Assembly (NCBI GenBank): GCA_900543155.1
Contig: UQQN01000118.1
Span: forward strand, 1 to 6,753
DNA from: an uncultured Prevotella sp.
GTDB taxonomy: Bacteria > Bacteroidota > Bacteroidia > Bacteroidales > Bacteroidaceae
Direction of reading: 5' to 3'
DNA: 6,753 nt
The position numbers and the translations under genes are program-made. The first letter of the stretch is position 1, and every line of letters starts with the position of its first letter. This document shows, one piece after another, positions 1 to 5,156 of the stretch. The notes beneath the pieces were generated by a model. The model was given only the letters and a program-made list of their open reading frames with translations, did no database searches and was not told where the DNA came from.

Positions 1-20
1 CATACCTGGCTACCTTATCT

Positions 21-35
21 CACCCCTAACGGGGT
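21..35. repeat. Small hairpin, ACCCC-TAAC-GGGGT
   Basis: Five-base stem ACCCC (22-26) and GGGGT (31-35) around a TAAC loop, with flanking CTC on the left. A related string, CTCACCCCGTTAG, ends the window at 6741-6753, and TTACCCCGTTAAG occurs at 556-568, so this is one of three related sites. It has no T-run, so it is not an intrinsic terminator on the + strand. Function unknown. Confidence 0.4.
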
Positions 36-127
36 AACCCATTAAAACAATACACGAATCGAGGCGTTTTCTGCGTTTATTATTATTGAATATCAATCAT
101 TTATAATATTAAAATATCATCAAAACC

Positions 128-202
128 ATGCAGAAAAATATTATAGATTTTGAACACCCTACCATTAGGGAAGAGTTATGGGGGAGTAACAAGTCATTTT
201 AG
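128..202 (+). other. Very short reading frame (24 codons), possible gene-start remnant
   Basis: ATG at 128 to TAG at 200-202 encodes 24 residues beginning MQKNIIDFEHPTIREELWG. I do not recognise a family. It matters because the DNA encoding IIDFEH has a close match on the opposite strand at 6673-6684, where the frame reads IMDFEH. The two places may therefore be copies of the same gene start or leader. It is too short to call a gene by itself and more likely a decayed or truncated remnant; a leader peptide is an alternative. Confidence 0.2.
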
Positions 203-204
203 CA

Positions 205-333
205 ATGGAGCAATTTACTAAAATTGCGAGGTGTTTTTTGTTAATTTTTTTATTACACTTCAGCCTTCGGGATATCTTCGGAATGATATCGGGCTTCCTT
301 CGGAATTCTAATCACCGAAAAATGTTGTACTAA
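205..333 (+). other. Very short reading frame (42 codons), hydrophobic N-terminal half
   Basis: ATG at 205, two bases after the stop of the preceding short frame, runs to TAA at 331-333. The 42 residues contain a hydrophobic stretch (CFLLIFLLHFSL, residues 10-21) followed by a basic tail ending NHRKMLY. This is the general shape of a single-span small membrane peptide, but AT-rich DNA produces such patterns by chance. It runs through the TTCGG repeat cluster. No promoter box is visible directly upstream. Recorded as a possibility only. Confidence 0.15.
264..303. repeat. Cluster of three TTCGG repeats with paired GATATC
   Basis: CCTTCGG occurs at 264-270 and 297-303, with a third CTTCGG at 276-281. 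Two palindromic GATATC sites (271-276 and 285-290) flank the central copy, so they can pair as a 6-bp stem over the 8-base loop TTCGGAAT. The pattern is more GC-rich and ordered than its surroundings. Function unknown; it may be structured RNA or part of an element remnant. Confidence 0.4.
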
Positions 334-621
334 GAGAAGGGAAAAAAACAACCCAAATCCGTACTATTTTCTATCTACTTTTTCAAAGATTTGGTTGCGT
401 ATTACAAGAAATCATCGCATTAAGTAAGGCGGTCAAAAGCCATCATTCTCCCCAAAACATTTGCATTTTAAGCCTATCTTATTAAATAGTATTAACATAA
501 CATGGCTTAATATTAGCATAGTTCCACATTCCTACAGAAATCACACAAATATGGATTACCCCGTTAAGTAGGGATTTCTTAGCACTTTACATTCGTTAAC
601 CACAAATTAAGAATTATTTCA

Positions 622-687
622 AGTGACCAAGTGACCGCGTTTCTATTGATTATCAGAAACTTTCGCGGTCACTGGTCACTGGTCACT
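622..687. repeat. Hairpin built from GTGACC repeats
   Basis: Two GTGACC units on the left (623-628, 631-636) face three GGTCAC units on the right (667-672, 674-679, 681-686; exact 7-base period). The left arm 622-639 pairs with 664-680 over 17 bp with one bulged A. The stem continues as TTTCT (640-644) with AGAAA (655-659) after a 4-base bulge. The third right-hand unit stays unpaired and runs into a short T-run (687-691). Possible roles are a protein-binding repeat array, a terminator-like RNA structure, or the edge of a mobile element. The repeats and pairing are plain in the sequence; the role is unknown. Confidence 0.75.
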
Positions 688-708
688 TTTTATAAGTACA
701 CAAAATGG

Positions 709-761
709 AGTATGTGCAGACATACTTAGGCGATGATATGAGCTATCATTTTGCTCTGCAC
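709..761 (+). other. Two competing hairpins, switch-like arrangement
   Basis: Hairpin A pairs AGTATGT (709-715) with ACATACT (720-726) around GCAG, a perfect 7-bp stem. Bases 714-720 (GTGCAGA) are also perfectly complementary to 755-761 (TCTGCAC); that longer stem would enclose another perfect hairpin, ATGATA (733-738) with TATCAT (744-749). Hairpin A and the long stem share bases 714-720 and cannot form together. This geometry is typical of attenuators and riboswitches, but no known riboswitch is recognisable. The best visible promoter for the next gene lies downstream at 837-844, so the structure would be transcribed only from a start further left. Confidence 0.3.
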
Positions 762-836
762 AACAAGAATAGAAAGGTTCAGCAAAGAAAAAAACGAAAG
801 TTTTGCTTAAAGACTGCAAGTTATTGCTTTTTTTAG

Positions 837-844
837 TACCTTTG
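837..844 (+). promoter_or_regulatory. Predicted -7 promoter box for the DUF4301 gene
   Basis: TACCTTTG matches the Bacteroidetes -7 consensus TAnnTTTG exactly. Transcription would start at about 850, giving a leader of about 30 bases before the ATG at 881. No good -33 TTTG sits at the usual spacing; the nearest TTTTG (801-805) is too far away. A weak 4-bp hairpin plus seven T residues (816-834) just upstream could end leftward transcripts arriving on the + strand. Confidence 0.55.
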
Positions 845-880
845 TCAGAGTAATTACTGACAATTAATCCGCATTCAGCC

Positions 881-2404
881 ATGATTACAGAAAAAGACAA
901 GGATTTGCTACGCCAAAAAGGCATTAGCGAAGAAAAACTCAACGCGCAGTTGGCATGCTTTGCCAAGGGTTTCCCCTACTTGAAACTCTCTGCTGCTGCC
1001 AGCATAGAAAAGGGCATTCTCAGCCCTAACGAAGAAGAGGTAAAACACTATCTTGCAGCTTGGGAAGACTACACTGCCGACATGGCTCATAAGGTTGTGA
1101 AGTTTGTGCCTGCTTCGGGGGCTGCAAGCCGCATGTTTAAAGACATGTTTGCCTTTGCCGATGCCGACTATGACGTGCCGACAACCGACTTTGAGAAGAA
1201 ATTTTTTGAACGCATTCATGATGCTGCTTTCTATGCTGACTTGGATGCAGCTTGCCAACGCTTGCACGGAAAGGGCATTGATGCTCTGATGGCAGACGGC
1301 GAATATAAGGCTGTAGTTCGTGCCATGCTCGGCAAAGAAGGATTGAACTATGGGGCTTTGCCTAAAGGTTTGTTGAAGTTCCACAGCTATGAAAATGGAG
1401 CACGTACACCACTCGAAGAACACTTGGTAGAAGGTGCGCTCTATGCTCGCGAAAAGGATAGCACGGTGAATGTACACTTTACGGTTTCGCCCGAACATCG
1501 CGCACTCTTTGAAGCTTTGGTGGCTAAGGTAGTGCCTGGTTATGAAGCTCACTTTGGGGTAACTTATCACGTGAGTTTCTCAGAACAGAAACCGAGCACC
1601 GACACGGTGGCTGCTAACCCCGACAACACTCCCTTCCGCACAAAAGATGGTTCACTGCTGTTCCGTCCAGGTGGACATGGTGCGCTGATTGAAAACCTCA
1701 ACGACATTGATGCCGATGTGGTGTTTATTAAGAACATCGACAATGTGGTGCCCGACCGCTTGAAGGACGACACTGTGAAGTATAAAAAATTGCTCGCTGG
1801 TGTGCTTGTTGAACTCCAAGCACAAGCATTTGCTTACTTGCGCAAACTTGAAAGCGGCAAATATACGATGGACGAACTGCGCGAGATGTTGCAGTTTGTA
1901 CAGAAAAAACTCTTCACCAAGAATCCTGAAACAAAGATGCTTGAGGACACAGAGTTGGCAATTTATTTGCAGCAAAAGCTAAACCGTCCCATGCGAGTTT
2001 GTGGTATGGTGCGCAATGTGGGCGAACCTGGTGGTGGTCCGTTCTTAGCTTATAACCCTGATGGCACCATTTCATTGCAGATTTTAGAGAGTTCACAAAT
2101 CGACATGGACGATCCCGAAAAGAAAGCCATGTTCGAGAAGGGTACGCACTTCAACCCCGTAGATTTGGTTTGCGCCATTAAGAATTATAAGGGCGAAGCC
2201 TTTGACCTACCTAAGTATGTAGATCCACAAACAGGCTTTATCTCGCACAAGAGCAAGGACGGCAAGGCACTTAAAGCACTTGAATTGCCAGGACTTTGGA
2301 ATGGTGCCATGAGCAATTGGAGCACAGTGTTTGTGGAGGTGCCTCTTAGCACTTTCAATCCCGTTAAGACGGTGAACGACCTTTACAGAGAACAGCACCA
2401 ATAA
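881..2404 (+). CDS. DUF4301 family protein, nucleotidyltransferase-like
   Basis: The 507-aa product is soluble, with no signal peptide or membrane span, and is typical in length and content of DUF4301, a family I know from Bacteroidetes with no established function. Several motifs resemble GT-A-fold nucleotidyltransferases such as UDP-sugar pyrophosphorylases. They are a glycine/serine loop VPASGAASRMFK (76-87), where pyrophosphorylases have their nucleotide-binding loop; LPKGLLKFH (160-168), like the PK-L substrate lysine motif; FRPGGHGAL (261-269); and VVFIKNIDNVVPD (280-292), like the aspartate-containing segment that reports on a DN pair. Further conserved-looking segments are RVCGMVRNVGEPGGGPF (372-388), HFNPVDLVC (423-431) and WNGAMSNWSTVFVEVP (473-488). 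Sugar-nucleotide or phosphate-sugar activation is therefore a reasonable guess, not a demonstrated role. The ATG at 881 follows a good -7 box and no Shine-Dalgarno sequence, as usual in this phylum. No T-tailed terminator follows, so read-through into the CHR genes is possible. Confidence 0.88.
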   Translation: MITEKDKDLLRQKGISEEKLNAQLACFAKGFPYLKLSAAASIEKGILSPNEEEVKHYLAAWEDYTADMAHKVVKFVPASGAASRMFKDMFAFADADYDVPTTDFEKKFFERIHDAAFYADLDAACQRLHGKGIDALMADGEYKAVVRAMLGKEGLNYGALPKGLLKFHSYENGARTPLEEHLVEGALYAREKDSTVNVHFTVSPEHRALFEALVAKVVPGYEAHFGVTYHVSFSEQKPSTDTVAANPDNTPFRTKDGSLLFRPGGHGALIENLNDIDADVVFIKNIDNVVPDRLKDDTVKYKKLLAGVLVELQAQAFAYLRKLESGKYTMDELREMLQFVQKKLFTKNPETKMLEDTELAIYLQQKLNRPMRVCGMVRNVGEPGGGPFLAYNPDGTISLQILESSQIDMDDPEKKAMFEKGTHFNPVDLVCAIKNYKGEAFDLPKYVDPQTGFISHKSKDGKALKALELPGLWNGAMSNWSTVFVEVPLSTFNPVKTVNDLYREQHQ

Positions 2405-2469
2405 AAGGGTTCCACGAAAGGACGCTTCTAAAAATTTTAGCTTTCTAAAAAAGTAAATTGCACATACTT

Positions 2470-2501
2470 CACCCCTGCCCTCAGCATGAGGAGCAGGGGT
2501 G
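2470..2501. promoter_or_regulatory. GC-rich hairpin before the first CHR gene
   Basis: CACCCCTGC (2470-2478) pairs with GCAGGGGTG (2493-2501), a perfect 9-bp stem. After one bulged A (2492), CCTCA (2479-2483) pairs with TGAGG (2487-2491) around a GCA loop. It is the most stable structure between the two genes. It lacks a following T-run on either strand, so it is not a standard intrinsic terminator. It could protect the 3' end of the DUF4301 message, partly block read-through, or act in the leader of the CHR genes, whose ATG lies 33 bases further on. Confidence 0.6.
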
Positions 2502-2534
2502 GAATATGCTTTACCAAATATTCTAAACATACAC

Positions 2535-3083
2535 ATGTTACAAACACTAATCACACTGTTCAATACTTTTTTGCAAGCAGGCGGACTTACCATTGGCGAT
2601 GGTTATGCATGCGTTGCTCCGCTCAAAAAAGCCATTGTTAATAAAAATGGTTGGATGACAGAGGAGGAGTTTGCACATCACCTTGCTGTGGTGCAAGCCA
2701 TGCCCGGCATATTCAACGTAAACTTTGCCACCTATATGGGGCGTCAAATCAATGGGTGGAAAGGCAGTGCGGTGTGTTTATTAGGCATGTTGTTGCCACC
2801 TTTGGTAATATTCAGCATATTTGCCACATTCTATAACGACTTTTGTGAGGTGCCAGCCATTCGGGCTTTTTTGCGTGGTGCACGTCCTGCTATTATTGCA
2901 TTAGTGGCACTGCCTTGCATACAGCTTTGGCGCAGTTCGAATGTATCGCTCAGCACGGTGTGGATTCCTATTGGTGCAGCCATAGCCATTGGTCTGTTGG
3001 GCATTTCGCCTAGCTACATCATTTTAGGGCTTACAGTGCTTGCTGCCATTTATGCCATATTAGTTTATTCAAACAACGAGTAA
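2535..3083 (+). CDS. CHR-family chromate transporter, N-terminal-type half
   Basis: An integral membrane protein of 182 aa, the size of the short-chain CHR proteins that carry one CHR domain and act in pairs. CHR transporters export chromate or, in some members, probably other oxyanions. The signature is visible: an amphipathic N-terminus leading to GLTIGDGYACVAPL (17-30), NGWMTEEEF (38-46) and QAMPGIFNVNFATYMG (54-69), followed by hydrophobic segments at about 77-97, 113-131, 141-156 and 160-177. The usual FGGG motif reads IGDG here, an acidic replacement worth noting. I chose ATG 2535 because it gives the family's normal N-terminus; the in-frame GTG at 2499 lies inside the stem of the preceding hairpin. 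The partner half starts 46 bases downstream. The real substrate in this organism is unknown. Confidence 0.9.
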   Translation: MLQTLITLFNTFLQAGGLTIGDGYACVAPLKKAIVNKNGWMTEEEFAHHLAVVQAMPGIFNVNFATYMGRQINGWKGSAVCLLGMLLPPLVIFSIFATFYNDFCEVPAIRAFLRGARPAIIALVALPCIQLWRSSNVSLSTVWIPIGAAIAIGLLGISPSYIILGLTVLAAIYAILVYSNNE

Positions 3084-3129
3084 GGGGATAAATCGCCAAA
3101 ACTCTATCTTAAAACAAAATTAAAGATCT

Positions 3130-3702
3130 ATGTTACTGTTCTTATTCCTTCTTCTCAGTTTTTTACAAGTGGGTTTCTTGGGCATTGGTGGCAATGCCAG
3201 TGCACAAGCCTTGCTCGAACACGAGGTAATTACGCTACACCATTGGCTGACACCAGGTCAGATGGCAGACTTAATGGCTTTTTGTCGCATACTTCCTGGT
3301 GGAACGGGCATAAACACTGCTACACTTGCCAGCACACTTGCAGCCTCATCACAATTTGGTTTTTGGGGAACACTCTCTGCCAGTATCGTGTCGTTAGTTG
3401 GTTTGGCTGTGCCCTCTACCATTTGGACGGCATTCTACACCACATTACAAGAAAAAGAGCAATATAAACGCTTTTTTGACTGCGCTATGGTGGTGCTTCG
3501 ACCGTTAGTGCCAGGCTTAATTGCAGCTGCTGCCATTATGCTTATACGCACCGATACCTTTGGCTCTCCCTCTACCGACATGTGGGAGGTAGGCATTAGT
3601 GCTTTCCTATTTATTGCCACACTGATTGGCGTGGGCTATTACAGAATTAACGCGCTGTTTATGATTGTGCTTTGCGGATTGGCTGGTTGCTTGCTTTATT
3701 GA
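3130..3702 (+). CDS. CHR-family chromate transporter, C-terminal-type half
   Basis: The second half-size CHR protein, 190 aa, expected to assemble with the product of the gene just upstream; paired short CHR proteins are known to need each other in other bacteria. Family features are GFLGIGGNASAQALLEHEV (15-33, matching the FGGG region), the HWLTPGQMADLMAF segment (38-51) and RILPGGTGINTATLAS (53-68), which matches the family's PG-x-x-x-N-x-A motif. Hydrophobic segments follow at about 78-101, 120-138, 152-169 and 171-189. The N-terminus (MLLFLFLLLSFLQVGF) is strongly hydrophobic and acts as a membrane segment rather than a cleaved signal. The ATG follows an AT-rich leader ending AAAGATCT. 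The 46-base gap and shared terminator support a two-gene operon. The GG-N-A-S variant departs from the standard FGGG. Confidence 0.9.
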   Translation: MLLFLFLLLSFLQVGFLGIGGNASAQALLEHEVITLHHWLTPGQMADLMAFCRILPGGTGINTATLASTLAASSQFGFWGTLSASIVSLVGLAVPSTIWTAFYTTLQEKEQYKRFFDCAMVVLRPLVPGLIAAAAIMLIRTDTFGSPSTDMWEVGISAFLFIATLIGVGYYRINALFMIVLCGLAGCLLY

Positions 3703-3709
3703 TTTTTTT

Positions 3710-3725
3710 GAGGGGAAGAGGGGAA
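3710..3725. repeat. Tandem 8-base repeat GAGGGGAA x2
   Basis: Two exact, abutting copies (3710-3717 and 3718-3725) lie between the CHR stop codon and the terminator stem. They are short and probably slippage-derived; no function is evident. Confidence 0.6.
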
Positions 3726-3735
3726 TATTATATTT

Positions 3736-3779
3736 GTCGTAAGTTTTCTTTTAGGAAAAGGGAACTTACGACTTTTTTT
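3736..3779 (+). terminator. Strong intrinsic terminator of the CHR pair
   Basis: GTCGTAAGTT (3736-3745) pairs perfectly with AACTTACGAC (3763-3772). The stem continues inward as TTCTTTT (3746-3752) with AAAAGGG (3756-3762), using two G-U pairs, around an AGG loop, for about 17 bp in total. Seven T residues follow directly (3773-3779). There is no matching T-run for the opposite strand, so it acts in the + direction and separates the CHR genes from the next unit. Confidence 0.93.
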
Positions 3780-3812
3780 AATAAAGTCATCTACTTTTTA
3801 TCATATTTTACC

Positions 3813-3845
3813 TGCACACGCATTTTTTTGTCAAATTTCTGTGCA
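3813..3845. promoter_or_regulatory. Possible operator: TGCACA and TGTGCA half-sites
   Basis: TGCACA (3813-3818) and TGTGCA (3840-3845) are exact inverted half-sites, 21 bases apart, just upstream of the -7 box at 3864-3871. The position would suit a regulator of the SH3-like protein gene. Six-base arms this far apart can arise by chance, so this is a weak call. Confidence 0.2.
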
Positions 3846-3863
3846 TATATAAAACGAATGCAC

Positions 3864-3871
3864 TATATTTG
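3864..3871 (+). promoter_or_regulatory. Predicted -7 promoter box for the SH3-like protein gene
   Basis: TATATTTG fits TAnnTTTG exactly. Transcription would begin at about 3877-3880, giving a leader of roughly 45 bases. The -33 side is weak: TTCTG at 3837-3841 has about the right spacing (22 bases), whereas the better TTTG at 3827-3830 is too far. The box overlaps an in-frame TTG at 3869, so a protein start there would lie upstream of the transcript start and can be dismissed. Confidence 0.6.
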
Positions 3872-3922
3872 CCATGTGTAGCACACAAAAAAAGCAATAT
3901 TCACAATCTAAATTCACACAAC

Positions 3923-4954
3923 ATGAAGCATTTTGCATTGAAATCCATCTTTTTGTCGTTGGTTCTGTCGCTGACAGCTTTGCCCTCTGTGGCACAAAGC
4001 ATTCAAAAAATTACGATAAAAGTACCTAAGGTGACACGCTTTTTGCAAATCAAAAACGAGGGTGTAAACCTTCGCCGATTGCCGAACACCACATCGGGTA
4101 AATTGATGATTTGGAACTCGGATGGTGGCTCTATCGACACCTATGCCAAACTATTTTATAGCGACACGGAGGCTACACGCTTCCGTCCTAACCGTAACAC
4201 TGGAGCATACATTGAAGCATATCATCCACAAAAGGGAGAAATTATGATGCTGAATCCGCAAAAAAGTGAAGCACAAAATGGTTGGTACCAAGTGCTTGCC
4301 ACTGCTCCTGAGTATGCAGGTAACCCTGGACAAGGTAACACAAAATTGGGGTGGATACGGGGCGACTTTTGCAAGGTGATAAACAAAGTAGAACCCAGTG
4401 ACGACCAACTAGGTGACCTTGAAGTTCTCATTTCCACATATAGTGATGAGGAAGATAAGCCATTAGACTTTCACATTAAAAATGGCAGTGTGCGAAATGG
4501 AGGCGCCTATAACAATGTGTGGTATGAAGTAAAATCCTTAAACGAAGACGAGATATATTTTGTGCAGTTTGTGTACGTAGCAGATTTTTTGTATGTAGCA
4601 AGCACACGCATTCCCATTGAATACGACGCTGAGCAAAACGAAAGAATTTGCTTTAAAACGGTTGTTGAAGAAGATGACATGGGTGATGCGGAAGATTATG
4701 AATACCTCAAGGCTTTCGTTAAAATGCCACGTAGTATGAACTCGTTTCAAGCTGTAGTAAACTATATCAATACTTGCCCCGACAAGGTCTTTGGACAGAT
4801 TATATCGACCTTAGCCCCCAACGGTGTGATGCCTACAGACCAAGTTTATTTTATGGGAAACGATGGTCGTAGCTACAAAATTAACTTCGATAGCAATACG
4901 GCAAGCTCCATTGCATACGACACTTATTACTATCCCTTGCACAGACAACAATAA
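3923..4954 (+). CDS. Exported protein with bacterial SH3-like domain
   Basis: The 343-aa product has a clear type I signal peptide: MKHFALK, a hydrophobic core to about residue 20, then PSVA|Q with probable cleavage after A24. There is no lipobox cysteine, so a periplasmic or secreted location is likely. Residues about 38-153 look like a bacterial SH3 domain: VNLRRLPNTTSGKL (48-61) is the typical start, then NGWYQVLA (119-126) and LGWIRGDFCKV (142-152). The RLP, GWY and GWI elements are the usual hallmarks, but the insert between them (about 62-118) is long. Residues 160-343 match no family I recognise; they are rich in acidic residues (EEDDMGDAEDYEY, 249-261) and aromatics and probably form a beta-rich second domain. 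SH3-like domains often bind cell-wall peptides, but that is inferred here. ATG 3923 is preferred over the in-frame TTG at 3869, which lies within the promoter box. Terminators on both sides make this a single-gene unit. Confidence 0.8.
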   Translation: MKHFALKSIFLSLVLSLTALPSVAQSIQKITIKVPKVTRFLQIKNEGVNLRRLPNTTSGKLMIWNSDGGSIDTYAKLFYSDTEATRFRPNRNTGAYIEAYHPQKGEIMMLNPQKSEAQNGWYQVLATAPEYAGNPGQGNTKLGWIRGDFCKVINKVEPSDDQLGDLEVLISTYSDEEDKPLDFHIKNGSVRNGGAYNNVWYEVKSLNEDEIYFVQFVYVADFLYVASTRIPIEYDAEQNERICFKTVVEEDDMGDAEDYEYLKAFVKMPRSMNSFQAVVNYINTCPDKVFGQIISTLAPNGVMPTDQVYFMGNDGRSYKINFDSNTASSIAYDTYYYPLHRQQ

Positions 4955-5000
4955 GAGTTGCTGAAAAAAGGACCTACCCAAATACGCTCGCTGAGCTAAA

Positions 5001-5039
5001 CGCATATTGTCACTTCAATGTAACAGTATGCGCTTTTTT
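5001..5039 (+). terminator. Intrinsic terminator of the SH3-like protein gene
   Basis: CGCATATTGT (5001-5010) pairs with ACAGTATGCG (5023-5032) over 10 bp with one G-U pair. AC (5012-5013) can also pair with GT (5020-5021) above one mismatch. After C5033 come six T residues (5034-5039). It lies 46 bases after the stop codon and ahead of the next promoter. Confidence 0.88.
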
Positions 5040-5081
5040 GTAATAAAAATATAACACGAAAGCAATCTTTTTAGAACATTA

Positions 5082-5114
5082 TTTGCGACATTTAGGATAA
5101 TACACGTAACTTTG
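5082..5114 (+). promoter_or_regulatory. Promoter of the NDH-2 gene
   Basis: The best promoter in the window. TTTG at 5082-5085 (-33 element) is followed after 21 bases by TAACTTTG at 5107-5114, an exact TAnnTTTG -7 element at the spacing typical of Bacteroidetes housekeeping promoters. The transcript should start at about 5120, with a leader of about 37 AT-rich bases before the ATG at 5157. Confidence 0.75.
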
Positions 5115-5156
5115 CAAATATCACGTTATACAATATAAAAAATACTACAAAGATTT

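Larger units (their letters stand above)
24..573. repeat. Inverted-repeat pair bounding a 550-bp gene-free interval
   Basis: Positions 24-42 match the reverse complement of 551-573 with one substitution and a 3-base insertion (CTT) in the right copy. The shared core is AACGGGGTAA followed by YCCAT. The enclosed interval is AT-rich and lacks a transposase, so the arrangement resembles a non-autonomous (MITE-like) element or its remnant. No target-site duplication is evident: the bases just outside the two ends (TCAC on the left, ATTT on the right) do not match. Calling it mobile is inference; the inverted repeats themselves are visible. Confidence 0.35.
1..836. other. Long left intergenic region without a convincing gene
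   Basis: About 830 bases with no open reading frame that looks like a gene. The sequence is AT-rich and contains homopolymer runs. What it does hold is structure: a small hairpin at 21-35, an inverted-repeat pair (24-42 and 551-573), two very short adjacent reading frames (128-202 and 205-333), a cluster of TTCGG-containing repeats (264-303), a GTGACC repeat hairpin (622-687) and competing hairpins (709-761). The stretch from about 334 to 550 shows nothing I can interpret. It may be the remnant of an inserted element or may encode an untranslated RNA; neither is proven. Confidence 0.7.

Noticed and set aside
597..605. DnaA-box-like TTAACCACA
   Set aside because: It is a single site with one mismatch to TTATCCACA, with no cluster and no replication genes nearby; it does not support an origin.
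622..687. CRISPR array
   Set aside because: The repeat unit is 6-7 bases and abutting, with no spacers and no cas genes.
676..966. 96-codon frame on the - strand across the DUF4301 start
   Set aside because: It overlaps the promoter box and the first codons of the DUF4301 gene, has low-complexity Ser/Phe content and no motif or promoter.
908..1570. 220-codon open frame on the - strand inside the DUF4301 gene
   Set aside because: It lies wholly opposite a convincing + strand gene with a recognised family. Its product is rich in Cys, His and Phe with no family features, as expected of an antisense shadow.
2499..2534. GTG start extending the first CHR half by 12 residues
   Set aside because: It lies within the hairpin stem, and the added residues have no counterpart in the family; ATG 2535 gives the usual N-terminus.
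3672..3881. 69-codon + frame after the second CHR gene
   Set aside because: It starts inside the CHR gene and runs through the strong terminator and the next promoter; it is an AT-rich random frame.
3869..3922. Upstream TTG start extending the SH3-like protein by 18 residues
   Set aside because: The TTG overlaps the -7 box, upstream of the expected transcript start, and the extension would bury the clear signal peptide that starts at ATG 3923.
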